From: Kappaphycus alvarezii
Lineage: Eukaryota > Rhodophyta > Florideophyceae > Gigartinales > Solieriaceae
NCBI GenBank assembly: GCA_002205965.3
Contig: NADL03000599.1
Coordinates: 124,001-188,000, forward strand
Length of the DNA: 64,000 bases
Direction: 5' to 3'
A model generated the notes under the pieces. That model made no database searches, had not been told where the DNA came from, and saw only the letters and a list, made by a program, of their open reading frames with translations. The translations under genes and the position numbers were made by a program. Below, piece after piece: positions 1 through 11,313 of the stretch (position 1 is its first letter; the number at the start of each line of letters is the position of its first letter).

Positions 1-1
1 G

Positions 2-877
2 GAGACTGTCAATGCTGTTTTATTGCAGGAACACGATGATCAGCAGTCAAGAAAGAACTCTTCAGTCGCATCCAAATATGGGAACAGTGGTCACTCCCAG
101 GCATTGTCTGCAAGCGGTAGGCGACCAAATCGCAATCAGAGACCGAATTAGCACTCAAAAGCAGAGACTCTTTGTTGCTTCAGGTGCAATCATATTGGAC
201 ACATTGCAAATAACTGCTACCTGAACAGAAAGAGGGATGGAGACAGAAATGAAAGGGCAAGCTCTCGCGAGGATAGCTCAGATTCGTGGGCTGCACAGTT
301 GCTCCTAGCACATGGACCAAAGTCGGACGACAACTGCAATAGTTTTGAGGGAGTTCATTCCGCACGGCGGTGTAAAGCTGAAAAGTCAGAGTGAGCAGCT
401 ACATTGGGAAACATTGATACAGATAAGGACTCCTTAGTACTTGATTCAGGGGCATCTGATCATATGGTGTGTAGTAAGGAGTGGCTACAGGCGGTTCAAG
501 AAATCGTACCACGTGGCATCGTCCTAGGAGACGGAAAGATATTTTATGCGACACAATCAGGCACCCTTCTACTGCGAATTGCAGTAGGACGTCGTGAAGA
601 GATGTTCGATCGAACAATTGTGTTACGCATAGTCTTGTTTTTCCCCGAGCTTCAAACATCGCTTATAATGTGTTCGATGCTTTGCGGTCAGGTCCATGAT
701 ACCAGCTTTAGAGGGGCTAAATTTAGGTGTATCCTGAATGAGACGACGATGTTTCAGGACAAACTAGTCCATGGTGTCTGCAGAATTGAAGAGATTCCAG
801 TGGCACCTGAAATTGTTTGTGCTACTGCGGGAAGAGATGACTGCAGTTCGGATTCAGAATCAGCACTGCAACTATAG
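2..877 (+). pseudogene. copia gag C-terminus and aspartic protease
   Basis: One frame runs from base 2 through 877 with internal stops at 149-151 (TAG) and 392-394 (TGA). A CX2CX4HX4C zinc knuckle lies at 176-217 (CFRCNHIGH.. then C). The protease signature LDSGASDHM follows near 434-460; D is the catalytic aspartate. The frame ends at 875-877 with TAG exactly where the next domain normally has the tryptophan of the WHxRxGH motif, so this stop is probably TGG changed to TAG. Gag packages RNA and the protease matures the polyprotein in related elements; this copy is non-functional. Confidence 0.9.
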
Positions 878-1572
878 CATCAGCGAGTCGGCCATGCAAA
901 TATAACGAGCATCAAAAGATTGTTAAGTTCTGGCGCTGTCACTGTCAAACACGAACCGAAGTTTCGTTCAACAAACTGGTGCGACAGCTGTCTCAAATTG
1001 AAACAGGTTCGGCAAACCCCACGTACACATCATCAACCATTCGCAGAGTAAGGGTGAGGTAATTCAATCAGAAACATGTGGCCCTATTTTTGTAAAATCG
1101 TTTCCAGGTTGCCAGTGCTTTATTTTATCTGTCGATGAATACTCAGGCCTGATTCGCATCCAACCGATCCAACGGAAAAAAGACGCCCTGGGCCAGTTTA
1201 GACTATATATAGCTTGGCTAAAGAGGCAATTTGACTGCAAAATCAAACGGTTGCATAGAGATAATGGAGGGTAATATATCGCTTTCAGGGAGCATGGAAT
1301 TGAGCACACCACCGCGCCGACTTACAGTAAAACCGTGCCAATGTCGTGCCAATCGCACTATCGATGAATTTTCAAGAACAATTCTTCCGCATGCGGGTCT
1401 TGCGAAGGTATTTTGGGCAGAGGCGGTTTTCCATGCTGCAAAAATCAAGAATAACTTCTTCTGCCCTCGTAACTCCTCACGTACCTCCCTGGAGATTTTG
1501 ACTGGCAAGAAGCAGGACATATCGTTTTTCAGGGTGTTCGGATCACTAGGATGGTACCATGTACGCAAGTAA
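878..1572 (+). pseudogene. copia integrase (HHCC zinc domain, DDE core)
   Basis: Right after the 877 stop the same frame reads HQRVGHANI and later CDSC, the HHCC zinc-binding domain, up to about 1050. The core continues from 1053 in another frame, with SVDEYSG holding the first catalytic Asp and RDNGG holding the second. The codon after DNGG, normally Glu-Tyr, is TAA at 1272-1274. The part after the core (NRTIDEFSRTIL, FWAEAVFHAA) is in a third frame at 1231-1572. Three frames and several stops mean it is dead. Related integrases insert the cDNA into the host genome. Confidence 0.88.
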
Positions 1573-1692
1573 CTACGCGGAAAACTCGACCAAAAATCAC
1601 AACTTGGTGTTATTATCTTCTGTTTACACAGCCTTCAGTACAAATTATGTATTACGAGCCGGCGTGAGGCTTTCATCACTCGGGATATCACA

Positions 1693-2770
1693 GTGATCGA
1701 GAATAGGTTCCCTCCACGCCAAAAAAACATTCAACAATTTGAGTCACCTGAGAGTCATATAGAAGAAGAGTATTTGATTAATGACGAAACTGACGATGTG
1801 CACCGGCGAACTACCGAGGATATCGATGTAGAAACCAGCCCTGGTCTTCTAAAAAGTGCCACAGAGAGTGGCAGTGATCTTACACAGCTAAGTCCCGAGA
1901 TTTTGAAATCTGGAATAGATACTCTAGAGCATGTACCCTTGTCTGCACAGGAATGGAACGATCATGTTTCGTGTAATGGTGCAAAATGCCTAGCTACTGT
2001 ATCGCATGTTCCTCCAGACCCTCTGACAGTCAAAGAGGCAGTTGCCCAAAGTGATGGACAACAATGGCAAACAGCAATAGATTCCGATATCAACTCCCTC
2101 TACCAACATGGAACGTGGGACAATGTCAAGAAAACACCAATTGCGCATCCGTCATCGACAAGATTAATCTCTACTCGCAAACTGGATGAAATTGGGAACG
2201 TAGTGAGGCAAAAATCACGGCCCGTTGTGGGAGGATTTCTACAAGGAGAGGTTAGCGGTACAATTTCCACGGTTTTATACTTCACTGCTGTGCAGTTCTT
2301 TCTCACCGCCACAATCCAGAGGGGACACATCGTTAACCAACTAGATGTGAAAACGGCGTTTACACATGGTAAAGTTGATGAAGAAATCAACGTCACCGAG
2401 CCAGAGGGGGTAAAGTTTCATGAAAAAAATGAAGTCGTGAAACTGCGACGTGGCCTGTATGGCTTGAAACAAGCACCTTGTTTATGGAATACCAAATGGA
2501 CTACTGTCATGAGAGCTCTAGGATTAAGATGTTTCATTCTGATGAATGTTGTTTTCGTCGCTGTAATTTATAGATACTGCAGTATGTTGATGACATTTTA
2601 GTCATATCAAAGAATCTAGATGAAGTCTTCAGTATCAAATGGGAATTACAGGGGCATCTTGACATCAAATATTTGGGAGAGCTGCTCTCTTTTTTTGTAC
2701 TTTTATTCTCCCTTGACTCTAACGGTGCATGGCTTACACAACAACTCTATATTGAACAAGTGTTATAGAC
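1693..2770 (+). pseudogene. copia reverse transcriptase (RVT_2 type)
   Basis: A 302-codon ORF (1693-2601) starts in the acidic linker between integrase and RT and enters the RT fold: WQTAIDSDINSL, the catalytic QLDVKTAFTHG, and RRGLYGLKQAP. The ORF ends just before the active site, but another frame gives YVDDILVISK at 2583-2612, the YxDD catalytic box, so a frameshift lies shortly upstream. That frame continues to a TAG near 2768. The family copies the element RNA into DNA. Confidence 0.93.
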
Positions 2771-2811
2771 ATTTTGAATAAAAGGATGCCGACCGGTGTC
2801 TATCCCAGTAT

Positions 2812-3532
2812 TTGAAGGTGCTAATCGAGATTTTGCGGAGGAAAAGACAGTGTGAGCCAACCGACGGCGGGAAGTTTCAGGAACTGCTTGAATGCCTAAT
2901 GTTTATCGCAACGCGTACCCGGCCTGAAATCAGCTTTGTTGTTTCGCTTGTTTGCCGCTACACATCTCATCCTTCCCAATACCATTGGATGGCACTTAAC
3001 GCATTCTTCGTTATTTACGTGGAACTACTGACTTAGCTTTGCGTATTGATGGGAATGAAGAGAATTACATTTTAGGGTTCAGCGATGCCGAATGCCGCCG
3101 GGATCTGAACGACCGCAAACCAACTACTAGGGCCGTAGTAGTACTTTTTGGGACAGCTGTAGCTTAGAAAACGCAAAAGCAAAGCGTCATAGCTTCATCC
3201 TCTACGGAAGCAGAGTACATAGCGCTGTCTGGGAAGATGAAGCTGGCTATTTGGCTTCGGGGAATGATTAACGAGTTCGACTTCGGAATGGATGAGTCAC
3301 TATCTTTGAGGATAATCAGGGATCTGTAAGCTGGAGTGAGTCAGACGTACGTAATGCGAGGCGTGTATCAAATCGCAAGAATTTTGTGAAAGAGCAAGTG
3401 GAAAGTGGAACAGCGAAAGTCCAGTAATTTCCTACAACCGAAATGACAGCAGATATACTTAACAAACAGCTCAACCGCCAACTCTTCATGAAACATGACA
3501 ATCGCCTTGGCGTCCGCCAGATGAAAGATTAG
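2812..3532 (+). pseudogene. copia RNase H and pol C-terminus
   Basis: 2812-3036 encodes the connection region (FQELLECLMFIATRTRPEIS, SRYTSHPSQYHW-like). Further fragments give FSDAE, RKPTTRAVV and SSTEAEYIAL, the RNase H catalytic blocks, at about 3080-3230. The tryptophan before KTQKQSV is replaced by TAG at 3165-3167. The end reads MTADILNKQL, the usual copia pol terminus, with a stop at 3530-3532. RNase H removes the RNA strand during reverse transcription; here it is broken. Confidence 0.9.
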
Positions 3533-3568
3533 TGTCTCAAATTGGCTTCTATTTTGCTCTCGGAAAGC

Positions 3569-3600
3569 AAGAAGGGGAGTTGAAGAGAGTGCTTCCGTCG
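3569..3600 (+). other. polypurine tract and probable start of the 3' LTR
   Basis: AAGAAGGGGAG at 3569-3579 lies 37 bases after the pol stop, as expected for the plus-strand priming site of a copia element. The following TGAAGAGAG could be the LTR start. The LTR length is unknown. Confidence 0.55.
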
Positions 3601-3956
3601 TGAGTCATAAATGTTGTATTGCTCGAGAAATGTTTCGGTCGTTCATTCATTGTTTATTCTTCAAATTGATTGCGTTTCCTACAATAAATTATTTATTTAT
3701 TTGCATTAGGAAAGGAATCTTAGTTGTTCTCGACCTTTTAGATCTACAGCAGTAGAAATTGGGACGTGTAAATATCAGGATAGGCGTACTGTGTTGGATT
3801 TTCGCGCAGTAGGCTCGATTTCCGCCGGTTGGTACTAGAAGCAGTATAAGACGTAGTCGCATGATGAGTGAAGACACAAAAAAAATCAAGCGACAAGATC
3901 ATCGTACAGTAAAGATAGAATCGTACATTACTCGTGCAGTGTGTACTGTAGTGCAC

Positions 3957-3985
3957 CTATACAGTACAGAGTACTGTACATACAG
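3957..3985. repeat. palindromic TACAGTAC / GTACTGTAC cluster
   Basis: TACAGTAC and GTACTGTAC occur within 25 bases here. The same words recur through the window, mainly between 30 and 48 kb. Confidence 0.7.
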
Positions 3986-4629
3986 CACTGCAGTGGAAGA
4001 GGTTTACAGATGAAGATGATGGCCGACGCTTTGAGCGTTGTGCAACCTTAGTTCTGTAGTAGTCTCTAACTATAAAGCTAACTGCTGGAAACAACATTTC
4101 CTCTTGCTCTTTTTGAACTTTTCGCATATTCAAACTCGAGGGCGCACGACATCGACAGTAGCAAGACTTTGCGGTGCTCCCGAACGCAAGCGCACAATGA
4201 CTGCGCTCACGGTTGCTTGTGTGCTTCACTGACCATGGGTGCAGTCATTAATGGAATCCAGTCAAGGTCGCAATAAGGATAGTCTTGACGCATGAATACA
4301 GATTCATGAAGATTTGTGCACTTTTTTTTTCCAAAATGGCGGCGAGTTTCTTGTTGTCCTTCTGCTTGTTCAGTACCTCTGCTTGGCTAATGTAATCTAT
4401 GATAAGGCATAATGAATTGACAGCTCCAAGTTTGATCTTTTCTCGCTCTCGGTAACAAATTCGGGAATGTAAATTGGAGTTTCCTTTCGTAGGTTTTTTA
4501 ATACATCAAAATTAATGAGGGCGACGACAGAGGCCTTTTTCTAGAGAAGTTGGAATGCCATGTGACGAAAATCTTTCAAGAAACGAGGAGCGATATCGAA
4601 AGCCGTAAGTTCGGATTCCTCCATGCTGT

Positions 4630-4745
4630 GCGCTCTTCATGTGGTTCGAGAACTGTTCCAGTGAACAAGGTTGATGTTTTCAATATTAATGTAAATAGAA
4701 ATTAAGTAGCCGACTTGCTCACCAAAATTTTGTTAGAATACGTCT
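4630..4745 (+). pseudogene. copia RNase H C-terminal scrap
   Basis: 4706-4732 reads VADLLTKIL, the highly conserved end of copia pol. About 60 bases upstream another frame reads HVVREL, which in copia precedes it (the ..HHFVREL.. block). Nothing else of the element is clear, so this is a short, very old fragment at the edge of the AT-rich block. Confidence 0.55.
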
Positions 4746-5144
4746 AAGTAAACTCGGATCTGGATCGTCGCATCGTATCGAATGACTTAGGACTGAATGA
4801 ATTCTACCTTGTACCTCTCGTACAGGTCGCTTGTGGGGTCTAAGTTATAAGTTCCGATATTTCCTCTTGGAAACTTTCGATGGCGTCGCTTCTAGTAAAG
4901 TACAATGTAAATAAATCACTAACTCTAAGACTTCGAACGTACGCAACTGTGCGGTTCTTTAGAGAAGCTGAGTTGAACCTCCATATAAAGTTTTGGTGTT
5001 CCAAGACTTCCGTTCTTTTGGTTACAGAAACGCCTGAGTTACCGATGTGGAGGGCGTGTGGGCACTTGAGGCGGCGCGTCGGCTTCAAATAATAGTCTTT
5101 TCAAGCGTATTTATAATGGTCGAGGTACTTTTTCTAACATTCAC

Positions 5145-5342
5145 CTAGAGACCCCAACTTTTTTTGCTTCCATTACTGAGTCTTTGAGATATTTCATGGG
5201 AGATTTTGCCATCAGACAGGTAACATGAGCCTTTGGAAATAACTTTAGATTTTACATGTTCAAATGGAACACCTGTTGATTTTAGGCTCCCTAGAGAAAC
5301 AATTGGAGTCGATGCATCTAAAGCGGCTAAGTTGTGTGCTTT
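5145..5342 (-). pseudogene. protein-like fragment, possibly protease-like
   Basis: An uninterrupted 65-codon frame between two stops, invisible to ATG-based ORF calling. It begins KAHNLAALDASTPIVSLGSL and ends NGSKKSWGL. LDASTPIVS loosely resembles the D-[ST]-G-A-S site of retroelement aspartic proteases, but the glycine is absent, so the resemblance is weak. It could equally be an exon of an unknown gene. Confidence 0.35.
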
Positions 5343-5409
5343 TTAATATATACAGTACGGTTCAGTTTTGAAAAAATGTACAGACTCAAGAGAAAATTCT
5401 CTGATCCTT

Positions 5410-5574
5410 TTAGTCGCAAAGAGGCACAGGAACCTGCGTAGCAAGTGTATCCGTAGGCGGGCAGTCTTCTGAAATGAAATCCCTGAGTTCTACGCCGTTT
5501 AGGGTTTTAGCTGCCTCATAGGCGTGAACGGGCTCTATAAATCCGATTTGTATGTCATTACAGTGGCTAATGCC
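5410..5574 (-). pseudogene. protein-like fragment of unknown family
   Basis: A 54-codon open frame without ATG, containing IGFIEPVHAYEAAKTLNG and ISEDCPPTDTL. The A..A..LNG spacing recalls the end of an RRM fold, but no RNP1 or RNP2 box is visible, so no function is assigned. A lysine-rich frame (KYKKYKKGK) lies immediately upstream in another phase. Confidence 0.3.
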
Positions 5575-6208
5575 TTATCAACACATTACTATGCCCTTTA
5601 TCAAAGATGGTCAGTTTGGATTTCTCCTTTTTGTATTTTCTGTCGTTTGTTTTCCCTTTTTTGTATTTTTTGTATTTTCTTTGTTTTTGAGAGCAGTTTG
5701 TCTGCGTTTTAGAACAATTCTTCCTTCTGTTTTCATTTTTCAAGGGGACATTTTCTGAAGCACACTGTACTGTTCTGCGGTGTTTTTTCGTTGTTTGTTT
5801 TTAATTGTTTTGACATCGCAATTGAAATTTGCTGTACTAGATCCAGCTGTTCGAGTACTCTTTCCAATTTGGCTATAAGGTAGATCATTTCCACAGGTTA
5901 TGACAGCACGATGACGCTGTAAGTTGAGGTGTCTCTTAAATTATAACGAGCAAGTCTTACAGATAGACTATTTCTTTTTGTTCTTACATCAACTGATGTG
6001 CCTGCGGCTAATAAGATAGTAGAAAGCCGTTTTTTGGCTATTGCAAGTCACTTTGCGCAGCTTGCAATAGTGCTTGCCCTGAGGATCCCATTTTGTAGTC
6101 CCCTTGGAAACCCCGGTCGATCCGCGAGACGACGGTCCTGCTCACGACGATGACGGATATGTGGGCGCGATTGATTCTCTGTCAATGCTCTTCCTGACAT
6201 TTCATGTG

Positions 6209-6666
6209 TCATAAATTACACATTGAGCATACTAAGCAGCTCTTGAATGAATAACGGGGCAGAATTGACTGTGGATATTTTTCGGGATCCACTTGGCATT
6301 CCAGACCTTCGCAATCGTCCTCCACTACAATCCGATTCTCGTTTCGAATAATTTCGGAATCTGATTGTTCGAAGATTCCACACAGGTCGAAAATCTTCTG
6401 GAAGAGCGGGAATTGTTGCCTCGAATTAGCACTTAGGGGTAATAAGAGAAATACTGTCTGCAATATGATTGGCAACTGAAGAGAAACTTGGCAGTAGGAG
6501 TATTGGAAGAAATGATGGTTAGTCTGGGGCTGTCTTTTTTAATTTTATGGCGGTTGACAGCACGATTTAACCTCTTCAGTGCATTTCTTGACCTACGTAA
6601 GTCAAATACTCTCGCTAATCTGTATCTAGGCGCGACGAGTGCCGGGAATGGTGTGATATAGGGCAC
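6209..6666 (-). pseudogene. two overlapping protein-like frames, unknown
   Basis: 6433-6666 begins with a basic stretch (LRRSRNALKRLNRAVNRH). 6209-6475, in another phase, continues with an acidic stretch (DSEIIRNENRIVVEDDCEG) and ends with paired cysteines (CLVCSMC). A frameshift near 6450-6475 would join them. No family was recognised. Confidence 0.3.
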
Positions 6667-7289
6667 TAGAGAAGTTTTAATTCGACGTTAATGCAATAAA
6701 GAGTGTTCAAATAATAGAATTGTAAATCGTAATGATATAATTTTCTGGTTAAAGCGCAGCTTTAAACACTGCTAGAAATTGTTAAAGATCCGGTTGGTCG
6801 CGCTGGATAGTGCGAAAACTTACTTTTTAAAAAACCTTAAACAGCAAATAAATCCTTATTGTTGAGAATTCCATAGTCAGAAATGTATAGCGGCGCTCGC
6901 GGGCGACTGTAAAGATTTTTGATTCGGTAGGTTGGTTTCTGTGCCGATAAAATTGTTTAGTGTGTCTTTCCATTACCAGCTCGGGCGCAATCGCCCCACT
7001 ACATATACACAACTCCGTAAATGTACTTTAGCACTAGAATGTGCGATAAATTAGGCCTACTCCAATAAATATCTAGCTCTAGTATCCATAAATATTTAAA
7101 GCATTAAATATCTATAGATTATATGGCCTAGGGAGACAGAAAAAACATAAATTGAAATTGAAATATCTACTACAACGGTAATGTAGAACTACAGTCTAAT
7201 AATAGGATGAAGAGAGAGGACTAAGAAAAGCTGTAGCGTATAGGCAAAGATATTTTCCTATAAATGAACTGGAACCACTTTAGTGCTAC

Positions 7290-7482
7290 TGCAGGGACAA
7301 TTCTTTCCCAGAACTAGAAGCCCACTGCCTCAGGCATTTCTTCCTCTGAGAGGCCCTTAAGAATTTCAAAGGCTTTCTGTTGGTCTAGATTCTTCATCGG
7401 GTCCATCTTCGTTCTTTTCTGCTGAAATTCTCTCAATAACCGTATTTCTTTGCAAGAGCTCTTCAAATTCTTCCTCCGAAAC
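7290..7482 (-). pseudogene. acidic protein-like fragment continuing the 7485-7883 frame
   Basis: Directly after the stop that ends the 7485-7883 frame, the next phase reads KVSEEEFEELLQRNTVIE and EKNEDGPDEESRPTESL, about 40 codons. A third phase then gives KNLDQQKAFEILKG and SEEEMPEAVGF. The strongly biased, hydrophilic composition in an otherwise A/T-driven sequence argues for former coding. No domain was recognised. Confidence 0.4.
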
Positions 7483-7484
7483 TT

Positions 7485-7883
7485 TTATTTCTCATCAATA
7501 TTATTTTTGCTATTCGAAATTTTAGCAACAGTCATTAATTTCGATAGTGAATCGAGACGCCGCTCACTTTCGAAGATGTAAGGTTTCATCAATTCCATAG
7601 CCTTGCATTCAGGAGAGAACGAATCAAATTTGTCTTCACTATTTCGTTCTCACGAGGTACTGCGGTACTTTTTTTGATAATTCACTGCCACTTTGTCACT
7701 TTTAATCATGCTATATCTCTCAGAAAACTATTCAGCTAATCTAACTGAGGATTGGAAAGAGAAGGAGGCCGCCCGTTTATGCCAGAAAAATATCTTCTTA
7801 ATATCGGTATCATCTTTTTCATTGATTTTGCCCATTTCATTCTGCTCCCGAAAATTTTTCACACACTGAAACAGTTTTTTCAA
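7485..7883 (-). pseudogene. 133-codon reading frame with two internal stops, unknown protein
   Basis: A single frame runs from 7883 down to a TAA at 7485-7487 with only a TAG and a TGA inside. Stretches include KNFREQNEMGKINEKDD, KIFFWHKRAASF, ECKAMELMKPYIFESERR and LDSLSKLMTVAKI. It is charged and looks like an intracellular protein, and it does not resemble any retroelement domain I know. Both internal stops could come from C-to-T changes (CAG to TAG, CGA to TGA). No family was assigned. Confidence 0.45.
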
Positions 7884-8819
7884 GCAAAAATAAGAGGTTA
7901 TGTTTACTTTTTTAATGCTTTCATGGGCTTAAATTGCAGAACAAATATAAAAGATTATGTTTTCACAACTAAAGCACCTTTTCTGAATCTCGTAACTAAC
8001 ATATCTCTTTTTAAATTCCCAATTCGTTCATTTATTTTATTGCTGCAGAAAATGAGGGGTGTTAGACCCATTTAAAACTCCGAGACTTGAGTGCTTCTGA
8101 TATTCCAAAATCCAATGTAGATCCTTCTCTTATTTTTTATTTTCGAAAACCAAAATTTACGTTAATTTCCTCTATAGCAGTAATGGAACTCTTTCATCTA
8201 CACTCTTTTCTAATCATGCCAAATTTGGCCCTATGAAAATGTCATTTTTAACGTTTTTATAACCGCTGCTTCTTTTGGAAACCAATTTGACTAAGTGAAA
8301 TTTGCAATTTTATAATTCGGTGGAGACCTTAAAACCTTCTGCTGAATCCCATCTATTACTGTTTCTTTTCAATCACCAATGTGTGCTCTTTACTGATTTG
8401 AATCATTCTTTTTGCAAGGGTTTGATCCAAAAAATCTCTCACTGTTTTTCAATACTGCACTAAGCTTTTCTCTCGTCGAAGTTCCAAATTTGAATAGGAC
8501 TAAAAACCCCGAGTTGCTCCTTTCCAATTCTTTAAGAGCTGTGAGAAAAGATAGTACTCGCATTCCATTTTCTACTGATAGCTTTGTGAAGGAGACACTC
8601 TTTGGTATGATATCGGAGGAACATAATGTCACTTTTTTGCAATAAAACTGCGACCATGATCCTTACTAGGGACTCTTTTCTTCTATCATTTTCTGCCATT
8701 CACTACCATTATGGTCAGTACACGTCGAAAACTGTGCATTTTGTGACAAAGCTACGATAAGCGGCATGAATTAAACGACTTTCACTATTTTGGTTTCCTT
8801 CGCATTCAAATTTGGCTTA

Positions 8820-9265
8820 AGTAACCCCTGCAAGACTTCTGAAAGTAGTGTTTGACTTTTGGCCGCATCCTGCGTGCTATAGCATGTTTCAGCGTAATTA
8901 TTCTAGCGGGAAAAAAGCTCTCACATGCTCTATCTCTGCAAGTGCCTATTTCTATTCCCTTAGGAAGAAGAAAATTCTCGCGTCGGTCGATTTATTCCAG
9001 TTCCCCTGCTTCTTCTGGTTTACAATGGCATCTGACGAATTACGGGCATCATCGTTATCGAAATAGTATCTCTAGGTGAATAACAGTCTTGTAACATGAG
9101 CTCATGTGAAAAATATGCCTTTGGGGCTTTATTTCCATAGAAAAATCTCCAATTCTTAACATTACCGCACTGCATCGGTCTCAAAATTGTTGGAGGGATT
9201 TTCTCCATTTTTGCTGTGTCCCCAGAAATAGCAACTTTGGAAGGTACGTAGTTGTAATTTTTCCG
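8820..9265 (-). pseudogene. protein-like fragments in two phases, unknown
   Basis: 9020-9265 is an open frame containing NYVPSKVAISGDTAKMEK, GNVKNWRFFYGNKAPKAYF and HELMLQDCY. Near 9060 the coding look moves to the neighbouring phase (DDARNSSDAIVNQKK, then IEHVRAFFPARIITLKHA), with two stops, down to about 8820. A single frameshift would connect them. It is unlike copia or gypsy proteins, and no family was recognised. Confidence 0.4.
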
Positions 9266-10466
9266 TTAATTGGATTTTATACTAAGACAACCACTGGGAT
9301 CCAGTATATTTTGGCTTTACAGAGCTGGGGATATAAATTGTAGTACTTTTTACTAGGTAAAATTCCCCAACATTAGCTTCAAAAACATTCGAGGACATAT
9401 TAATTTAATTAAACTGTAAATTATCTGAACTTCGAATTTGTTTTATGAGAATAAAGTTTCATGGTATTTCAGTTTGTATTGTTCAATTAATTTTATACAT
9501 GAGAGAATGAAATTTTCCTCTTTCAATTATTTGGTGCCAGGTGGAAAATATCTGTTGTTTTAATGCTTTAAAATATGATCGGCTGTATTCTATACTACAC
9601 GTAGTAATAGCTGACTTACAGAGGATGAATGTGATTACTCAGTTCAAATATTGTTCTTTTATTATTCTTTAAAATACTTTCCCGAGCCTGTCTAGGAGGC
9701 AGGCTGCGTATGACATGAAACCTGTAGCGGCCTTCGTGCTGTGGTCAAAATTGTTGTCAAAAAAATGCGAAGGTTTATTTGCAAACATAAAGAACAGCTT
9801 CTAGACACAGCTTATTTTGGCGTTGACCTGGATCAAGGATACTTTAGATAATAATAACACGAGCAGAAAACAGCTTGGTAACGCTCAAGTAAATTACCAT
9901 CACTGGAAGATCTATCAAGGTAATATTTGTATTCTCAATTACTACGTATAAATTTAAAGCTTTAAATGCCTTGAGAAAGTTTGGAATAGGTTAAATCTTG
10001 TAAATCTTTCAAATTAAGGTCCAAGACGCATCTGGGATACTCACTGCATGCTAAATCCTCGCTTCAATTATAGTTCTCTTCAAAGCGATTATCACAAGGA
10101 ATATTAGACTCCAACTGGATACAGGCACCTTCTTTCGCCAGCTGCTGCCATAGAATGGCCTCCTGACCAATTTTTCTATGGTGACACAGCTCAATCGCAG
10201 AAAAATGCCAACCTGTTCGACCTCGTTACCTTAAATAATACGGGCACCGTAGATACTGTATTTGTGAAAGATATGGTCATTAAACGTGAAAACAATCCAA
10301 ATTATTTCTAATCTGGGCTCAATATATCAATATGTAGCCTTTAAATTGAATTAATTAAGACCAATATCCGAGAAAAGTAAAATATCAAAAATAGACTTAT
10401 TAATAGACTTTTAGGCCCATTCCAAGTCATTTATTCTTCAATAAGCTGACTACTGGAATAATTTAC

Positions 10467-10535
10467 CTTCGAATAGCGGCCAAATCATCATCATCCTCTG
10501 TAATTTCAATGAAATTATCCCTTTTCCTCGTTCTG
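10467..10535 (-). pseudogene. exon-like island with consensus splice edges
   Basis: Read on the minus strand, ATTTTTAG precedes it and GTAAAT follows it. Between them one phase encodes RTRKRDNFIEITEDDDD and LAAIR, an acidic, nuclear-looking peptide. Correct AG and GT edges around a protein-like island suggest a real former or current exon of an unknown gene. Confidence 0.35.
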
Positions 10536-10657
10536 CTAAAAATTATTCAATAGAATCATCACGTAGCGCCATTAACTTCCATTCAAATTTTTTCTTTTAG
10601 CAGGTTCTGTTCTTAGACCAAATTAATTTTTATTGAAAATGATAGTTTCCCACTCAC

Positions 10658-10744
10658 ATGTTTGCCTCGCAGATGTAGGCTTTCTAATCCGCAAAAAATT
10701 TCAGAGACTTCACTTTCAGTAGTAACGTCCTTTGATTGTTTCAT
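10658..10744 (-). pseudogene. exon-like island starting with ATG and ending at GTGAGT
   Basis: An ATG at 10744 opens 29 codons (MKQSKDVTTESEVSEIF, then CGLESLHLRGKH) that end exactly at GTGAGTGGG, a textbook 5' splice site. Phase 0 at this donor does not match the phase of the 10467-10535 island, so either another exon lies between or the resemblance is partly chance. Confidence 0.35.
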
Positions 10745-10800
10745 AAGAAAGATTTAATTAGCTGTATAATGCATAGTTAACTACAAACATTCCATTTTTC

Positions 10801-11205
10801 TCAAATATACTGTAAATTTTTTTCAGAAACCTCCCCACTCTGCGATTTTTGAGTTTTGAAACCATCCGAGAAATTAAATACAAGACTGCTGATATGAAAA
10901 ATTGGCGCACATGGGAATATTGATAAACAAGTGACCTGATCTTCATCCATTTTAGGACATTTATTGTCAAATTGTTCGCCTTATAGTTTTATCTCACCAT
11001 CAACGCAGTATGTATCTCTTGAAAGGTAATTAATCTCCGAAATAACTTCTTTGAAAGCTTCTACCTTCGAAACATCAGGCACTGTGTCAATCGAAACTGA
11101 TTGTTTTAAACTTTTTTGGAACCAAAGCAGTCGGAGAGGCGTTTATGAAGAGAGGGCTCGGTACGCATGATCGATCAAGAATATGGAAAACTCATCATTC
11201 CCCAT
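10801..11205 (-). pseudogene. 135-codon frame with two internal stops, unknown protein
   Basis: From an ATG at 11205 the frame reads MGNDEFSIFLIDHAYRAL, passes one TAA, then VSIDTVPDVSKVEAFKEV and ISEINYLSRDTYCVDGE, passes a second TAA, then FDNKCPKMDEDQVTC and SDGFKTQKSQSGEVSE, ending at a TGA (10801-10803). A GTGAGA follows CVDG shortly before the second stop and a CAG precedes VSIDTV, so the stops may lie in short introns rather than in dead coding. No family was recognised. Confidence 0.45.
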
Positions 11206-11313
11206 TTAGAAACCAAAAAAATAACTTATTTTGAAGGTTCGCGTTTCAGAAATCAACCGCTTTCTACTACCAAATGTTTTTTCTGTTGCCTATTAAATTT
11301 AGAGTAAATAAAT

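Larger units (their letters stand above)
1..3600 (+). mobile_element. Ty1/copia LTR retrotransposon, 5' end outside window, decayed
   Basis: Domains appear in copia order: gag zinc knuckle, aspartic protease, HHCC and core integrase, reverse transcriptase, RNase H. The last pol codons end at 3532, followed by a purine tract. Every domain is interrupted by stops or frameshifts, so the copy cannot encode a polyprotein. The 5' LTR and most of gag lie before base 1. The 3' LTR probably begins at 3580/3581 (TGAAGAGAG after the purine tract), but its end was not located because no second LTR is available for comparison. Confidence 0.93.
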
